Shown here: positions 36,200 through 47,144 of the stretch, piece by piece
Numbering within the stretch: the stretch's first letter is position 1
How the letters are laid out: each line of letters begins with the position of its first letter
Origin: Anadara kagoshimensis
Lineage: Eukaryota; Mollusca; Bivalvia; Arcoida; Arcidae
Length of the DNA: 64,000 nucleotides
Assembly (NCBI GenBank): GCA_021292105.1
Contig: CM037867.1
Location: forward strand, 12,169,183 to 12,233,182
Direction of reading: 5' to 3'
Notes under the pieces: generated by a model
Database searches by the model: none
Told to the model about the DNA's origin: nothing
The model's input: the letters and a program-made list of their open reading frames with translations, nothing else
Made by a program: the position numbers and the translations under genes

Positions 36200-36537
36200 T
36201 GAGTTGAATAATGGTGTTTAACGTTCCAGTCAAGAATATTTTACTTATATCGAGACGTCGCCAGCTATAGGCGAAAGTGCAAAATTTTGCCTGCGTGTTG
36301 CGCTGGTGGCATTATACAGCTAGGTTCTTTATCTTGCCAAGCCCACCGTGACACGGGACCTCGTTTATTTTAAGTTCCCATCTAAAAAAAACGTGACTTT
36401 CATTTCGTAATGCCGAGTGCTTGGTGAAAGAACAGCCACTACCATCTTTCAAGTGTTGAATCATACCCGGTTGGGGTTTGAGCCCACGACCTGTCACTTA
36501 CAGAGCGAGCACTCTACCATCTGAGCTACCTAGTGGT
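36200..36537 (-). mobile_element. Full-length SINE family A with 18-bp target duplication
   Basis: The insertion is flanked by an exact 18-bp direct repeat, ttcaccagaaattggagt (36182-36199 and 36538-36555). On the minus strand it starts with a tRNA-like head: A box tagctcagatggtagagtg, then gctctgtaagtg, then a B box gggctcaaacccc. The shared body and the 3' end tatataagtgaaatattcttgac-like follow. The intact flanking repeat marks the cleanest SINE insertion in the window. Confidence 0.9.
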
Positions 36538-36704
36538 TTCACCAGAAATTGGAGTCGTAAAATTGACTTACTATTATCCTACAGAATCTTGCATCTACGT
36601 ATTCTCGCTTTACGTATATTATCTTTAAAAATAAAACACAAACATCCCACATCACATTCCAATAAGCAAAGTAAACCAAGTGAAGTTGGCAAATTAGGTG
36701 AAAT

Positions 36705-36965
36705 GCGTGAACTTCTACCACGGTAGTGAGGCTGGATAGTCCGGAAGGTTAAACACATCCTGTTTAGCCAGCTACACCTGTCGGGCGTGTAATCAAAAGT
36801 TGGAATGCAAGCAACATGGAACTGTGAAACATTAAATATATCCATGGTAATTATGAATACAGAGACATCAAACATATTAACATTATGATGATCATCATAA
36901 AAGTTTTTGAGGGTCTTGATAAGCTTAGGCCTGCAATATCCTTGTTCAACAATTTATTTGTAAGC
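36705..36965 (-). mobile_element. Retroelement 3' fragment
   Basis: The complement of the tail (cttctaccacggtagtgagg, catcctgtttagccagctac) leads into the complement of the RT C-terminus (aatatatccatgg, gagggtcttgataagcttag). The coding frame is broken. Confidence 0.75.
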
Positions 36966-37190
36966 AGCCTGCCCTGGATATATTTGACGTCACATTGTTC
37001 ACGTTTCGTTCACTCACTTTTGATTACACACGTAGCTAAACAGGAGGCGCTTACCCTTCAAGAGCACCCGGTCTCACTTTCCTTGAGCCCTGGAAGAAGT
37101 TCAAGAGTTTAGCTTAAGGTCTCAGTTTCAAAGATTTTACTTTGCTTCTGGGTTGCGATTCGAACATGGAATAGTAGGATTGATTTTGAT
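36966..37190 (+). mobile_element. Retroelement 3' fragment, opposite strand
   Basis: It starts at gccctggatatatttgacgt and runs through the tail (cacacgtagctaaacaggag, gcttctgggttgcgattcg) to about 37190. It is inverted relative to its left neighbour, with almost no spacer. Confidence 0.75.
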
Positions 37191-37199
37191 TGTATACAT

Positions 37200-37390
37200 T
37201 TCCAGTAATAGAATCAAGCTCTACCATAGCGTAATTGTAAAACAAATAGACCGAATTAAAAACAAACATACTAATCCGTGTCCAAATCACAATCCAGAAG
37301 CCAAGTAAAATCTTTGGAACTGACAAATAAGGTTAGACATGTAAACTTCCACTAGGGACCGGGTGCTCAAGAAGTGTAAGTACCTCCTGT
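37200..37390 (-). mobile_element. Retroelement 3' fragment
   Basis: It contains aaaacaaacatactaatccg, caatccagaagccaagtaaa and gggtgctcaagaagtgtaag. It is the third copy in this alternating cluster. Confidence 0.75.
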
Positions 37391-37827
37391 ATATCAAAAG
37401 CAGATATACTAAATTCTCTCCCAAGTGAATTATTTTTCATACTAATACTATCCGTAGGTTTATATACATGTAACCTTGATTTGTCTATTGTAGCGAAACC
37501 ATAGAAGTCAATGTTTTTGGATGACGGCTGTACAGAAAAAAGAATAAATCAAATAAAATTGTGTTCTCCTTTACTTGTTACTACCGTATTTGTCATTGAA
37601 AAATGAATAAAAGATGCTCATAAAGATTATAGTATTTTTATATAATGTTGCATTAGGTGGATTTGGTAATATTTTGGTCCTTCTATTTTAACATTTCGAC
37701 AAAAATAATTCCACAATATTTTTCCGAGTTGATGGGGGAAATTATTCCGAAACAACCGTCTGTTGCTGAAAAATTAAAACAGGTTTAGTATTAATTATCT
37801 AGTTAAATATCTAATTATTAATTAGTA

Positions 37828-37912
37828 TCTAACCTAACTTGTCAATTCCAAAGTTTTTACTTTGCTTCTGGAATTGTGATTCGGAAATGGATAAGTATGT
37901 TTGTTTTTGATT
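37828..37912 (+). mobile_element. Retroelement tail fragment
   Basis: About 85 bp: aacctaacttgtcaattcca ... ataagtatgtttgtttttga. Confidence 0.7.
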
Positions 37913-37924
37913 GCATTTATATAA

Positions 37925-39040
37925 ATAGAGTCGTTTATTGAGAAAAATATTTTGAAATGTCGGCTTGAGGGAAAAATATTTTGACCAACAAAGGACATTA
38001 TTCACCAGACCATACTGTAAATTGCTAACGAAAACTAAAAGTGAGACTACATGGTTCGTGTTATGAATCATCGTGAATTTCTGTGACAATATGTCGATGA
38101 TTCGTGTCAATCGAAATTGCATGGTAATGTTGACCGGGCGATAATATAACAATTGAATTTAAGAATTCAAACATTAGTAAATGACAACTGAAATGAAAGA
38201 AAATATTACAATTAACACATGGCATTAAAAATAAGTATTAAAGCACATTGCAACTGAATAAAGAATTAATATTAACAATCTCAGCACAACTAGAATAAAT
38301 AATTGCAAATTTCGCACACGACAACCATCCCAAGGACGATTTTGCGCTGTTATATTTTTAACCTTAGCGTGAAAATTATCTCGCCGGAAATAAACAGTTA
38401 TATATACATCATAACGTCACAAAAACATTAATATTTACATGCGTTGTTATGGTAACAAATAGGGAAAACAACAAAATCAATATCGATCATATAACTTGCA
38501 ATGCATTTTAAATATTAAAAAACACGCAATAAGTGATGATTTAACATAACTTTGATCATAAAGCGTTACACGTGAAGATAATTAGTTAGAATTTTTGTCA
38601 CACCTGAACATTTTGAATTTCGTTATATGAAAACTGTTACAATAATCAGAAGTGCCACAGTTGCTGATAGAAAATGCCATTAGGTGATTGATGGAAAGGT
38701 TTAAAATTATCTGGAATAATAATGAGAATCTCTAATTCAGTTAATAAATAGTCGGTTATTACCAATAATTAGGCAGAAAACCGATTTCTAAGTATTGATA
38801 TTTTCGCTGTCACGAAGTTTTTTGTGGGAAATTTACATTTTTGACACCTGGAGAATTATGAAAAACAATTTAAAATTCTTTCTACAGAACTTTTGCAGAT
38901 CTTATCGCCGACGAGAGGTAAGTGTGTTAAAATAAAACAAAATATTGTTTTGCTTTGATTCGGCAATTTGGAAATTGTGATAATATTTTAACAAATTTGA
39001 TATGATGTTTGTTTTTAAAGAAGATTTTGATCGAATGGAC
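37925..39040. other. AT-rich stretch with one exon-like site
   Basis: No gene is supported. A frame starting atgaaaaac at 38859 encodes a short basic peptide (MKNNLKFFLQNFCRSYRRRE) and ends at an excellent donor, GAGAG|GTAAGT, near 38919. Without downstream exons this remains a guess. Confidence 0.3.
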
Positions 39041-39049
39041 CAAATATTA

Positions 39050-39420
39050 TTTTACTTGGTTTCGACAAAAATAAAGTTTTTATTTGAAATGGGATATTAC
39101 TGCATCGGTTTTTGTTTTTGATGTATTAGATTAGACAAAACACAAACTGGTACTATTTTTATTTGATACCAGGTTTTATTACATGTTTTGCTGTAATGGA
39201 TTATTTGGTTTCGCCAAAATTGAAAGCGATTGTTTTCATATTGAAACGGGTTTCATTGCAAGTTATGCTGGAATAGACATAACACTTATTTTACTTGGTT
39301 TTGGAAAAATTAAATGTATATCTTTTTTAGGTGATATTTCTTTAGATTTGTATTTGTATATTCTGCTGTGTTAGACAAAATAACAGTTTACTTGGTTTCG
39401 ACAAACTAAACGCGATACTA
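39050..39420. repeat. Degenerate tandem repeat, about 4 units
   Basis: ttacttggtttcgacaaaa-like blocks recur near 39052, 39207, 39291 and 39390, alternating with tattagattagacaaaa and gatattactgcat-like blocks. The short frame over it is incidental. Confidence 0.6.
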
Positions 39421-39867
39421 TTTTCCGTTTTAGTTCACATCTAAATCTGACAATTGATCAAATACACCTTGTTTTATTATAAGTACTTTTTAGGACGTAC
39501 TGATAGTGGGGATAAATTTTACGTCGGTTTAATTTCACAAAAATCGTAAAATTAATGGGGTTCACCACTGTATCGCTTGATATCCTTAAGAGTTTGGATA
39601 TAGAACATACTAGTTTACATTTTGTAACAATATTGTTACGACGTTAACAATTTCCAAAACGTCTGACATAAACGTTAGGTCGTTCAGCGGCGAACTCCAT
39701 TTTTTCTTAACTTCTTGTGTCATATGATGATGGCCAGTAAACATTAATCATGTGAAAATCAAATATTCGCTAAACCTTTATTTTCACTGTTGTTACCGTC
39801 GCCGAATTTACGCAGAAAATAAAAGGTTATGACTTTGCTAGATATAGTCATCAGCAATGCATTGTAT

Positions 39868-39990
39868 CTTGCCCTTTGGAAGCACCCAGTCTCATTTCCC
39901 TTTTAGAACTAATTATTTTTAATGTGATTTGCCAGTTTTTAAGGTTTAACCGTTTTTGGGGATTGTGGTGTGAATATGGATCGCTATACT
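39868..39990 (+). mobile_element. Degraded retroelement tail
   Basis: ggaagcacccagtctcatttccc, then gatttgccag and tggggattgtgg. Recognisable but diverged. Confidence 0.55.
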
Positions 39991-40289
39991 TGATTTGAAG
40001 ATTTCTATAAAATTATATCTGTATTTTAATTTTGTGCAAGTTATATTTTTAGTGAAAATTACCAAAAAATATTTTCAATTGATAAAAGTAGTAGTGGTTG
40101 TGAAAGGGTCCATTCTCGGTATATACTATATCTTGTAATCTGCATGTTGAGATTATCTGAATTAATTACTCGATTTATAATCTATGCGATTGCTGAACTT
40201 TTCTATACCAGGCTCTGTCCGATGGAGATTTGAACCTACATGTATAATAGTGAGAGGGGCTGCAATCTGTTAGTCAAAGGAATTTAAGA

Positions 40290-40412
40290 ACTGAATCAAA
40301 ACCAAACATACCAGTCCATATCCAAAAAACAACCCCAAATCAAAACTTGCAAATTATCTTAAACACATGAACTTCCATCAGAAGTGAGTCTGGGTGCTCC
40401 TAATATGCAAAT
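40290..40412 (-). mobile_element. Degraded retroelement tail
   Basis: accaaacataccagtccata, aacttccatcagaagtgagt and gggtgctcctaa on the + strand match the complement of the tail. Confidence 0.6.
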
Positions 40413-40419
40413 ACTGTTT

Positions 40420-41940
40420 ACCTAGGTACTGTACTGAAGTACCTTTAACGTGTCAATTTCATTCTAGACAGTCTGTAATCCGACGCTTTATACCAGTGAG
40501 TTTTACAACAATTGTGTTTTCAGTGTGCTATTATTACATTTTAAACAATTCTGACAATATATCAATGTTGCATATACACTGGTTTTAGTTGTAAAGCAAT
40601 TTTGTCACTTTGAATTATATTTATAACCGCATAAAATAAAATAACAACGGCCAAAAGCTTCCTGGTCTTTGAATATTTACATAACGCAAGAACAAAACTA
40701 GTTGACTTCCGGGGCATTAATTCACGTTTAATTAGGTAATTATTAGACACAAAAGCTAGAAATGTCTTTCTTTTGAAGTAATATGTCATTGTAACATAGT
40801 CTAGTCTTTGTTTCATATCGTAGGTGTAAATTACAGTTATAAAAATAATCAATTTATCAATAATTTCCATATATAGTCAAACAATATTGACCTGTCCACT
40901 TAACCTTTCACGAGGGATATTCAGATACGAAGTCCAGTATACACGATTAAAGTTAGAATTCGCAGTTAATTAAAAAATAATGAATGTTCCTCGTTATGTA
41001 GACGAAATAAACGTGTGTTTTCTGAAAGTCCAAACTAAAGGTCAAGCAGAAAGGTCATTTTTGATGGCAGGTACTACTTTCATAATTTTGGTCTAAGCAC
41101 TACTGTAAAATTAAAACTGGTATACATAATTTATTAAGATTTTTTGTTTTGTTTTTTTGGTTTGTGAAATATGCTTAGGGCTGTTGGTCGGTAAAATGGT
41201 TTAACTAGTGTGGCGACACCTTTAGGTGTTTCGCAGGAAAGAATGGAACAATCTAGAGGATTTATTAGTAGAGCTCATCCACAGAACTTGCCACTCAAAA
41301 GTTTAACATGAAATGTTGTTTAAGAAAATCCAGCAAAATTTCAGCTATTGACAACGCGACTTTTTTTCTTATTAATTTCGAGCATAAATTAATTTAAACA
41401 AATGTCAGTAAAAATTTTTATTAATCCACAGAACAGTTCATTTTACAATAATTTTAATCTCGATACGTAAAATGCATGTTTTTCTTACTTTCATGTTTTC
41501 ATGAGGGCGACAAAAACCAGGTCATGTTTTTGTAACGGTTAAGGAAATCTTAAATACCCTGGGGTACGTTTAACACAGTATACTTCTTTGGAAAAAGTAT
41601 GCCTTAGGAAAAATATTTTCCTCAATCTTGTTTACAAAAAACGTACAAAATTTAAGACATTTCGTTATTTCAGACAGGTAAACATTTGGCATAGGAGAGA
41701 AAATAACATAGCATATATCTGCTACATTTAACGACGACTACGACAGTATCGACGAGAGGGTATTTGTAAAGATCGATAAAGCTTGAACTTTGTATTTCCT
41801 AACTTTTTCCTCAGTTCAAGCCTAGAAATGAACAAACGAACAAACTTACGAAACATGCGTAAAACTTGATCCTGATCAGTACATGCAGTTTAACATGCGT
41901 CGTCTGTATTCACAGAAACGTACCCTTTTAAATGAAACGT
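40420..41940. other. AT-rich stretch, no gene seen
   Basis: No coding or structural RNA signal. The block tggtctaa-cactact...taaaattaaaactggta near 41085-41130 recurs near 31505-31575 and 31785-31815, so old repeat fragments are present. Confidence 0.4.
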
Positions 41941-41944
41941 TTAC

Positions 41945-42235
41945 AAATCCCAATCCCAAAGCAAAGTTAATACTTTTGAACTGGCAACTTAGTAAAACAA
42001 GTGGACTTCCATCAGGGAAGTTAGGCCGGGTGCTCTGGAAGGGCAGCTAGCTATACCGCCATGGGTGTAATCAATGTTAGAATAAAGTCAACACTGGGCG
42101 TAAAGGCATAAGTATACTAGGTACACTAGTACTTTTGGATATTGAAACAGATATAAACAATGATAAACCTAGGCTTTTTCCGAATAAACAATTTATTTTT
42201 AAGCAGTATAAAGTTCCGAAGTAGTTCAAAATAAG
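41945..42235 (-). mobile_element. Retroelement 3' fragment
   Basis: Tail complement (caaatcccaatcccaaagca, ggacttccatcagggaagtt, gctagctataccgccatggg) followed by a decayed RT C-terminal complement (gataaacctaggc, aacaatttatttttaagcag). Confidence 0.7.
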
Positions 42236-42239
42236 TAGT

Positions 42240-43340
42240 TTATTGGCTAAAATATAGGTAAAACATTTTCGTTTCATAACTTCATTCACTTTAATCGCAA
42301 TGAAAACAAGCCATGTTGTGTTGCTTTTCTGTTCTGAAGATAAAAATAAATATCAACTTGTTTTCTGGAGTGGAAATCAGTCATGGTATGCGAGATAATA
42401 CTCAAATATTGAAAAAAACTTCGTTGTTATGCCCCTCGATAACTTTGCCCACCTTGCTATTTGCCACACTTCCCATTTCTTCTGTTTTTTCTCTATAAAC
42501 CTCCCTCGATTTATTGCCAAACTCTTTTAAAAAACAATAATCCGATTTAACAAATGGCATGAATTGAGGTTTTACTTGAATCGAAATTTTAAAATACATT
42601 TGATATAAACTTAAAAATAAAAAATGCGCTCTAATGTCATTTTAGGTTCCATTTCCGGCATTGGAAATGTATTTAAGTACAATTTCCTCTCTATTGTGTT
42701 TATATTCATACTCATGTGCACATTTGTATTAATGAAACATTATGTTCGTTAACAGGTAATGTCATACTTCATCCCAAGAGAAAAGCTGTAGAATATTATC
42801 ATATCTAGAATATTATAATATCAGCACACAGCTTTTAGTACTCTTTGAAACACGATAAATAACAAAATCAAATATTTATCAAATATGCCATTAGTGTCAA
42901 AATACTTCCTTTGAAATTAAAACCCTATTAAAGGTAAAAATCGAAATATCTGGCTCAAAACCACGCGAGATATTCCATCATTTGCATATATAATCTCTGG
43001 TTAGAATATCGGCGGGTAATATATGGTATAAATCTAATTTCCTTGTCAGAGAACATTGTAATCACTTTTATTGATTCATGTCATTCAAATCAATGATGAT
43101 ATTTTAAATATCAACCCGTTATAAAAAGATTATTATATCATCCACATATCTCAACATGATTGATGACTGTTACTGTTAAACTTTTATTATAGGAGTATAT
43201 GTAACTGAATGGTCTATGGATCACAGAACTGTCTAGATTCGATCGCGAATCCCATTGATTTTGAGACTTTCGTATTTTGCAATATCAGAGAGTTCAACAA
43301 ATTTAAACAATTTCCATGTTTAACGATGCTGTTATTAAAT
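42240..43340. other. AT-rich stretch, no gene seen
   Basis: No supported gene or bounded repeat. Confidence 0.4.
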
Positions 43341-43344
43341 AACT

Positions 43345-43490
43345 GCAAATATACCGATCCATGTTCAAATCACAATTCTAAACGCAAGTTAAATAAAACA
43401 CGTGAACGGTATAACTAGTCATGTGCGAAATAATAATTGACCATGAAAGGAACATGAAACTATGTGAAGTCAAATGTATGGTATAATCGA
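43345..43490 (-). mobile_element. Retroelement tail fragment bordering the satellite
   Basis: The + strand reads ccgatccatgttcaaatcac, aacacgtgaac, then gaaaggaacatgaaactatg and tgaagtcaaatgtatgg, the complement of the tail running into the RT stop region. Its last part is identical to satellite monomer sequence. Confidence 0.65.
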
Positions 43491-43498
43491 AATATTAA
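43469..43498 (+). repeat. Left part of a satellite monomer split by a MITE
   Basis: ctatgtgaagtcaaatgtat then ggtataatcg and aaatattaa matches the monomer. The rest of the monomer resumes after the MITE at 44487. Confidence 0.8.
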
Positions 43499-44486
43499 GG
43501 GTCGTCTAAGTAGGAAAATTCAAGTGAAAACCATTTGGTTGAAAAGCGTGAAAGAGGGGCATAATTATGAAATTACCTACACAAGCGTGAAGATTTATAA
43601 ACAAATACAGCAGGAATTGATAATTTTAGAAATTTTAAAATATTTGTTGCATGTTTTTATGAAAATAGTGCAAAAATACACGTGTTAGGGAAAATAGTTT
43701 ACAACTTGTATAATGAATTAATTTTAAAAAATGAAACGATATTAAGATAGTCAACATCATAAAGCAGTGCAAAGGGGCCAGAGTTTGTTAAAGAAATACG
43801 AGGTTTTTGAAAACTCGACAATTTACGGTTGATGTTATCTACGATTTATTTTTCTTTTAAAAATGCGTGTACCAGGCGTGACATTTATATTCTAAGGCCA
43901 CTAATAATCCAAAATACAACAAGTCACTAAAAGTGCACGGTCACACAATACTGTTCTATTTGAATTGGGGTGAATATTGTTTAGTTTCAACTATGTTGAA
44001 CTATATAAAGCCGAATATGCCTCAACAATAATCAAGTAATATACAAACTTAGCTTTTATAATCTTCCCTTGGATCGTTGGTAACCTTAGAATACGAACCA
44101 TCACGCCTTGTACACGCATTTTTAAAAGGAAAACAAATCGTAGAAAACCTCAACCGTAAATTGTCGAGTTTTCAAAAACCTCGTATTTCTTTAACAAACT
44201 CTGGCCCCTTTGCACTGCTCTATGACGTTGACTATATTAATATCTTTTCATTTTTTTAAAATTAATTCGTTATACAAGGTGTAAACTATTTTCCCCAACA
44301 CGTGTATTTTTGCACAATTTCCTTTAAAAAATGCAACAAATATTTTAAAAACTCTTAAATTATCAATTCTTACTTTATTTTTATTTATAAATCTTCACGC
44401 TTGTGTAGGTAATTTCATAATTATACCCCTCTTTCACGCTTTTCAACCAAATGGTTTTCACTTGAATTCTCCTACTTATATGACCC
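43499..44486. mobile_element. TTAA-flanked foldback MITE, 988 bp
   Basis: TTAA lies on both sides (43495-43498 and 44487-44490). The terminal inverted repeats begin gggtcgtctaagtagga and, from the right end, gggtcatataagtagga. The arms are about 385 bp (to about 43885 and from about 44101) with a core of roughly 215 bp. TTAA duplication is the piggyBac signature, but no transposase is present. It interrupts a satellite monomer, so it is younger than that monomer. Confidence 0.88.
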
Positions 44487-46026
44487 TTAATGAAAATAAC
44501 TTTGTATTAACTTGCCGAACCATAATTCCGTATTTTTTTCATTCTCAAAGACAGATGTAGCAGGTGCTTATCTTTCTAACTATGTGAAGTCAAATGTATG
44601 GTATAATCGAATATTAATAACTCTGTATTGACTTGCCGTACCATATTTCCGGTTTTTTTCATTCTTAAAGACAGATGAAGCAGGTGCTTATCTTTCTAAC
44701 TATGTGAAGTCAAATGTATGGTATAATCGAAATATTAATAACTCTGTATTGACTTGCCGTACCATATTTCCGGTTTTTTTTTCTTAAAGACAGATGAAGC
44801 AGGTGCTTATCTTTCTAACTATGTGAAGTCAAATGTATGGTATAGTCGAAATATTAATAACTCTGTATTGACTTGCCGTACCATATTTCCGGTTTTTTTT
44901 TCATTATTAAAGACAGATGAAGCAGGTGCTTATCTTTCTAACTATGTGAAGTCAAATGTATGGTATAATCGAAATATTAATAACTCTGTATTGACTTGCC
45001 GTACCATATTTCCGGTTTTTTCATTCTTAAAGACAGATGAAGCAGGTGCTTATCTTTCTAACTATGTGAAGTCAAATGTATGGTATAATCGAAATATTAA
45101 TAACTCTGTATTGACTTGCCGTACCATATTTCCGGTTTTTTTTTTTCTTAAAGACAGATGAAGCAGGTGCTTATCTTTCTAACTATGTGAAGTCAAATGT
45201 ATGGTATAATCGAAATATTAATAACTCTGTATTGACTTGCCGTACCATATTTCCGGTTTTTTTCATTCTTAAAGACAGATGAAGCAGGTGCTTATCTTTC
45301 TAACTATGTGAAGTCAAATGTATGGTATAATCGAAATATTAATAACTCTGTATTGACTTGCCGTACCATATTTCCGGTTTTTTTCATTCTTAAAGACAGA
45401 TGAAGCAGGTGCTTATCTTTCTAACTATGTGAAGTCAAATGTATGGTATAATCGAAATATTAATAACTCTGTATTGACTTGCCGTACCATATTTCCGGTT
45501 TTTTTATTCTTAAAGACAGATGAAGCAGGTGCTTATCTTTCTAACTATGTGAAGTCAAATGTATGGTATAATCGAAATATTAATAACTCTGTATTGACTT
45601 GCCGTACCATATTTCCGGGTTTTTTCATTCTTAAAGACAGATGAAGCAGGTGCTTATCTTTCTAACTATGTGAAGTCAAATGTATGGTATAATCGAAATA
45701 TTAATAACTCTGTATTGACTTGCCGTACCATATTTCCGGTTTTTTTATTCTTAAAGACAGATGAAGCAGGTGCTTATCTTTCTAACTATGTGAAGTCAAA
45801 TGTATGGTATAATCGAAATATTAATAACTCTGTATTGACTTGCCGTACCATATTTCCGGGGTTTTTTTTTTTCTTAAAGACAGATGAAGCAGGTGCTTAT
45901 CTTTCTAACTATGTGAAGTCAAATGTATGGTATAATCGAAATATTAATAACTCTGTATTGACTTGCCGTACCATATTTCCGGGTTTTTTTTTCTTAAAGA
46001 CAGATGTAGCAGGTGCTTATCTTTCT
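44487..46026 (+). repeat. 120-bp satellite array, 12 complete monomers
   Basis: Monomers start at acagatgaagcaggtgctta: 44551, 44671, 44790, 44913, 45033, 45154, 45275, 45396, 45516, 45637, 45757 and 45880, with a partial one at 46000. Spacing is 119-123 bp and varies mainly in a T run. Inner monomers are almost identical; the outermost share acagatgtag instead. Multiples of three make fortuitous ORFs (for example 44754-45161 and 45670-46131) with a 40-residue repeat; T-run changes break them, so coding is unlikely. Confidence 0.95.
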
Positions 46027-46145
46027 GGATCACCGAGCCTCACTTCCATGGTGGAAGTTCGCTTGAATAAGTTAATATACCATTTTAAAAGATTTTACCT
46101 TTCTTTGGGTTGCGATTCGGACATGAATTAGTATGTTTGATTTTG
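46003..46145 (+). mobile_element. Retroelement tail fragment at right edge of satellite
   Basis: The last partial monomer (gtagcaggtgcttatctttc) continues without a break as tail sequence: accgagcctcacttccatgg, tggaagttcgc, tttgggttgcgattcggaca, tagtatgtttgattttgatt. Confidence 0.75.
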
Positions 46146-46384
46146 ATTTGGGTGCTTCTTCGAAGGCCATACAAATTTGGGTTTTAGAATTTTGACTGGG
46201 TGGTGAACTTTCATTCACTGGTACCCATTCACTAAACTCTCTCGGGTCCCCCATCTTTACAACAATCGTTTTATCGCAATTTTCAAAAAGCTGCAAATAT
46301 TTTGTTGATAGCAATAATTGAACCATAATCAGAACTGCGTTACACTGCGCACATATAGTTTCCACAACTAAAAATTGAAAACTA

Positions 46385-46470
46385 TATTATCAAAAACAAA
46401 CACACTAATCCATAGTCGAATTACAATCCAGAGCAAAGTAAAAACTTGGAAATGACAAGGTATGTTAGCG
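46385..46470 (-). mobile_element. Retroelement tail fragment
   Basis: caaaaacaaacacactaatc then caatccagagcaaagtaaaa on the + strand. Confidence 0.65.
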
Positions 46471-46535
46471 ATGAGTTTAACTGAATTTGTTGAAAAAGAT
46501 TATTGTTTTAATTCATTTAATTTTTATTCATTTTT

Positions 46536-46557
46536 TATTATTTTATTTATTTATTTC

Positions 46558-46589
<32 letters not shown>

Positions 46590-46595
46590 TTGTAT
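46536..46595. repeat. (ATTT)n microsatellite
   Basis: Imperfect ATTT units over about 60 bp. Confidence 0.85.
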
Positions 46596-46976
46596 TTTTA
46601 ATTTTCTGTATTTTCAAGATTTTTATCTATAACATAAATATTAAATGCAACCTGTCATATTCCTTCCTGTACCTGAATGTGGTGTTTCTTATTACAACAA
46701 TTGTTATTTTATTGTTCTAATAAAACTAAATGTAGTGGACTTGACCACAGACAAACACTTTACTATTTCATGGAAAATTATTATCCGTACATCCAAGTTC
46801 TATCGGAGAAAAATGGAGAAATGAAAAGGTTTTTTTACCGTGCTGAATGAAATTGAAACTTATTAAGTAGTATACATTGGGAATAAATACATGTATATGA
46901 TACGAAAAACTATATGCAGATTAAGCAACATTAGTTTTTGTGCTAAAATGTTTCCTAGATTAGACGTTTTCAAGTA

Positions 46977-47141
46977 CAGTCAAGTCTGCCTATCAAGTCC
47001 ACCCAAGAGAACCAGTAAAAGTGGCCTTTATGGGCAAATGGTTTTCATATACATGTTCAAATAATATGAATAAAGACCTCTACTGACCTTTATAAGCAGG
47101 TTGGCCTTATATTGAGGTGACCTTTAATGCAGGTTGGGCTG
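46977..47141. mobile_element. Small TIR element, CAGTCAAGTCTGCC type
   Basis: The left end CAGTCAAGTCTGCCTATCAA and the complement of the right end cagcccaacctgcattaaag are imperfect inverted repeats flanked by TA (46975-46976 and 47142-47143). Internal gtggcctttatgggc blocks match 28040-28110. A MITE fragment family. Confidence 0.6.
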
Positions 47142-47144
47142 TAA

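Noticed and set aside
44754-46131. Long ORFs (up to 153 codons) with a 40-residue repeat in the satellite
   Set aside because: The monomer happens to be near 120 bp, so frames stay open until a T-run length change. The frame shifts between monomers and no start or splice context is conserved.
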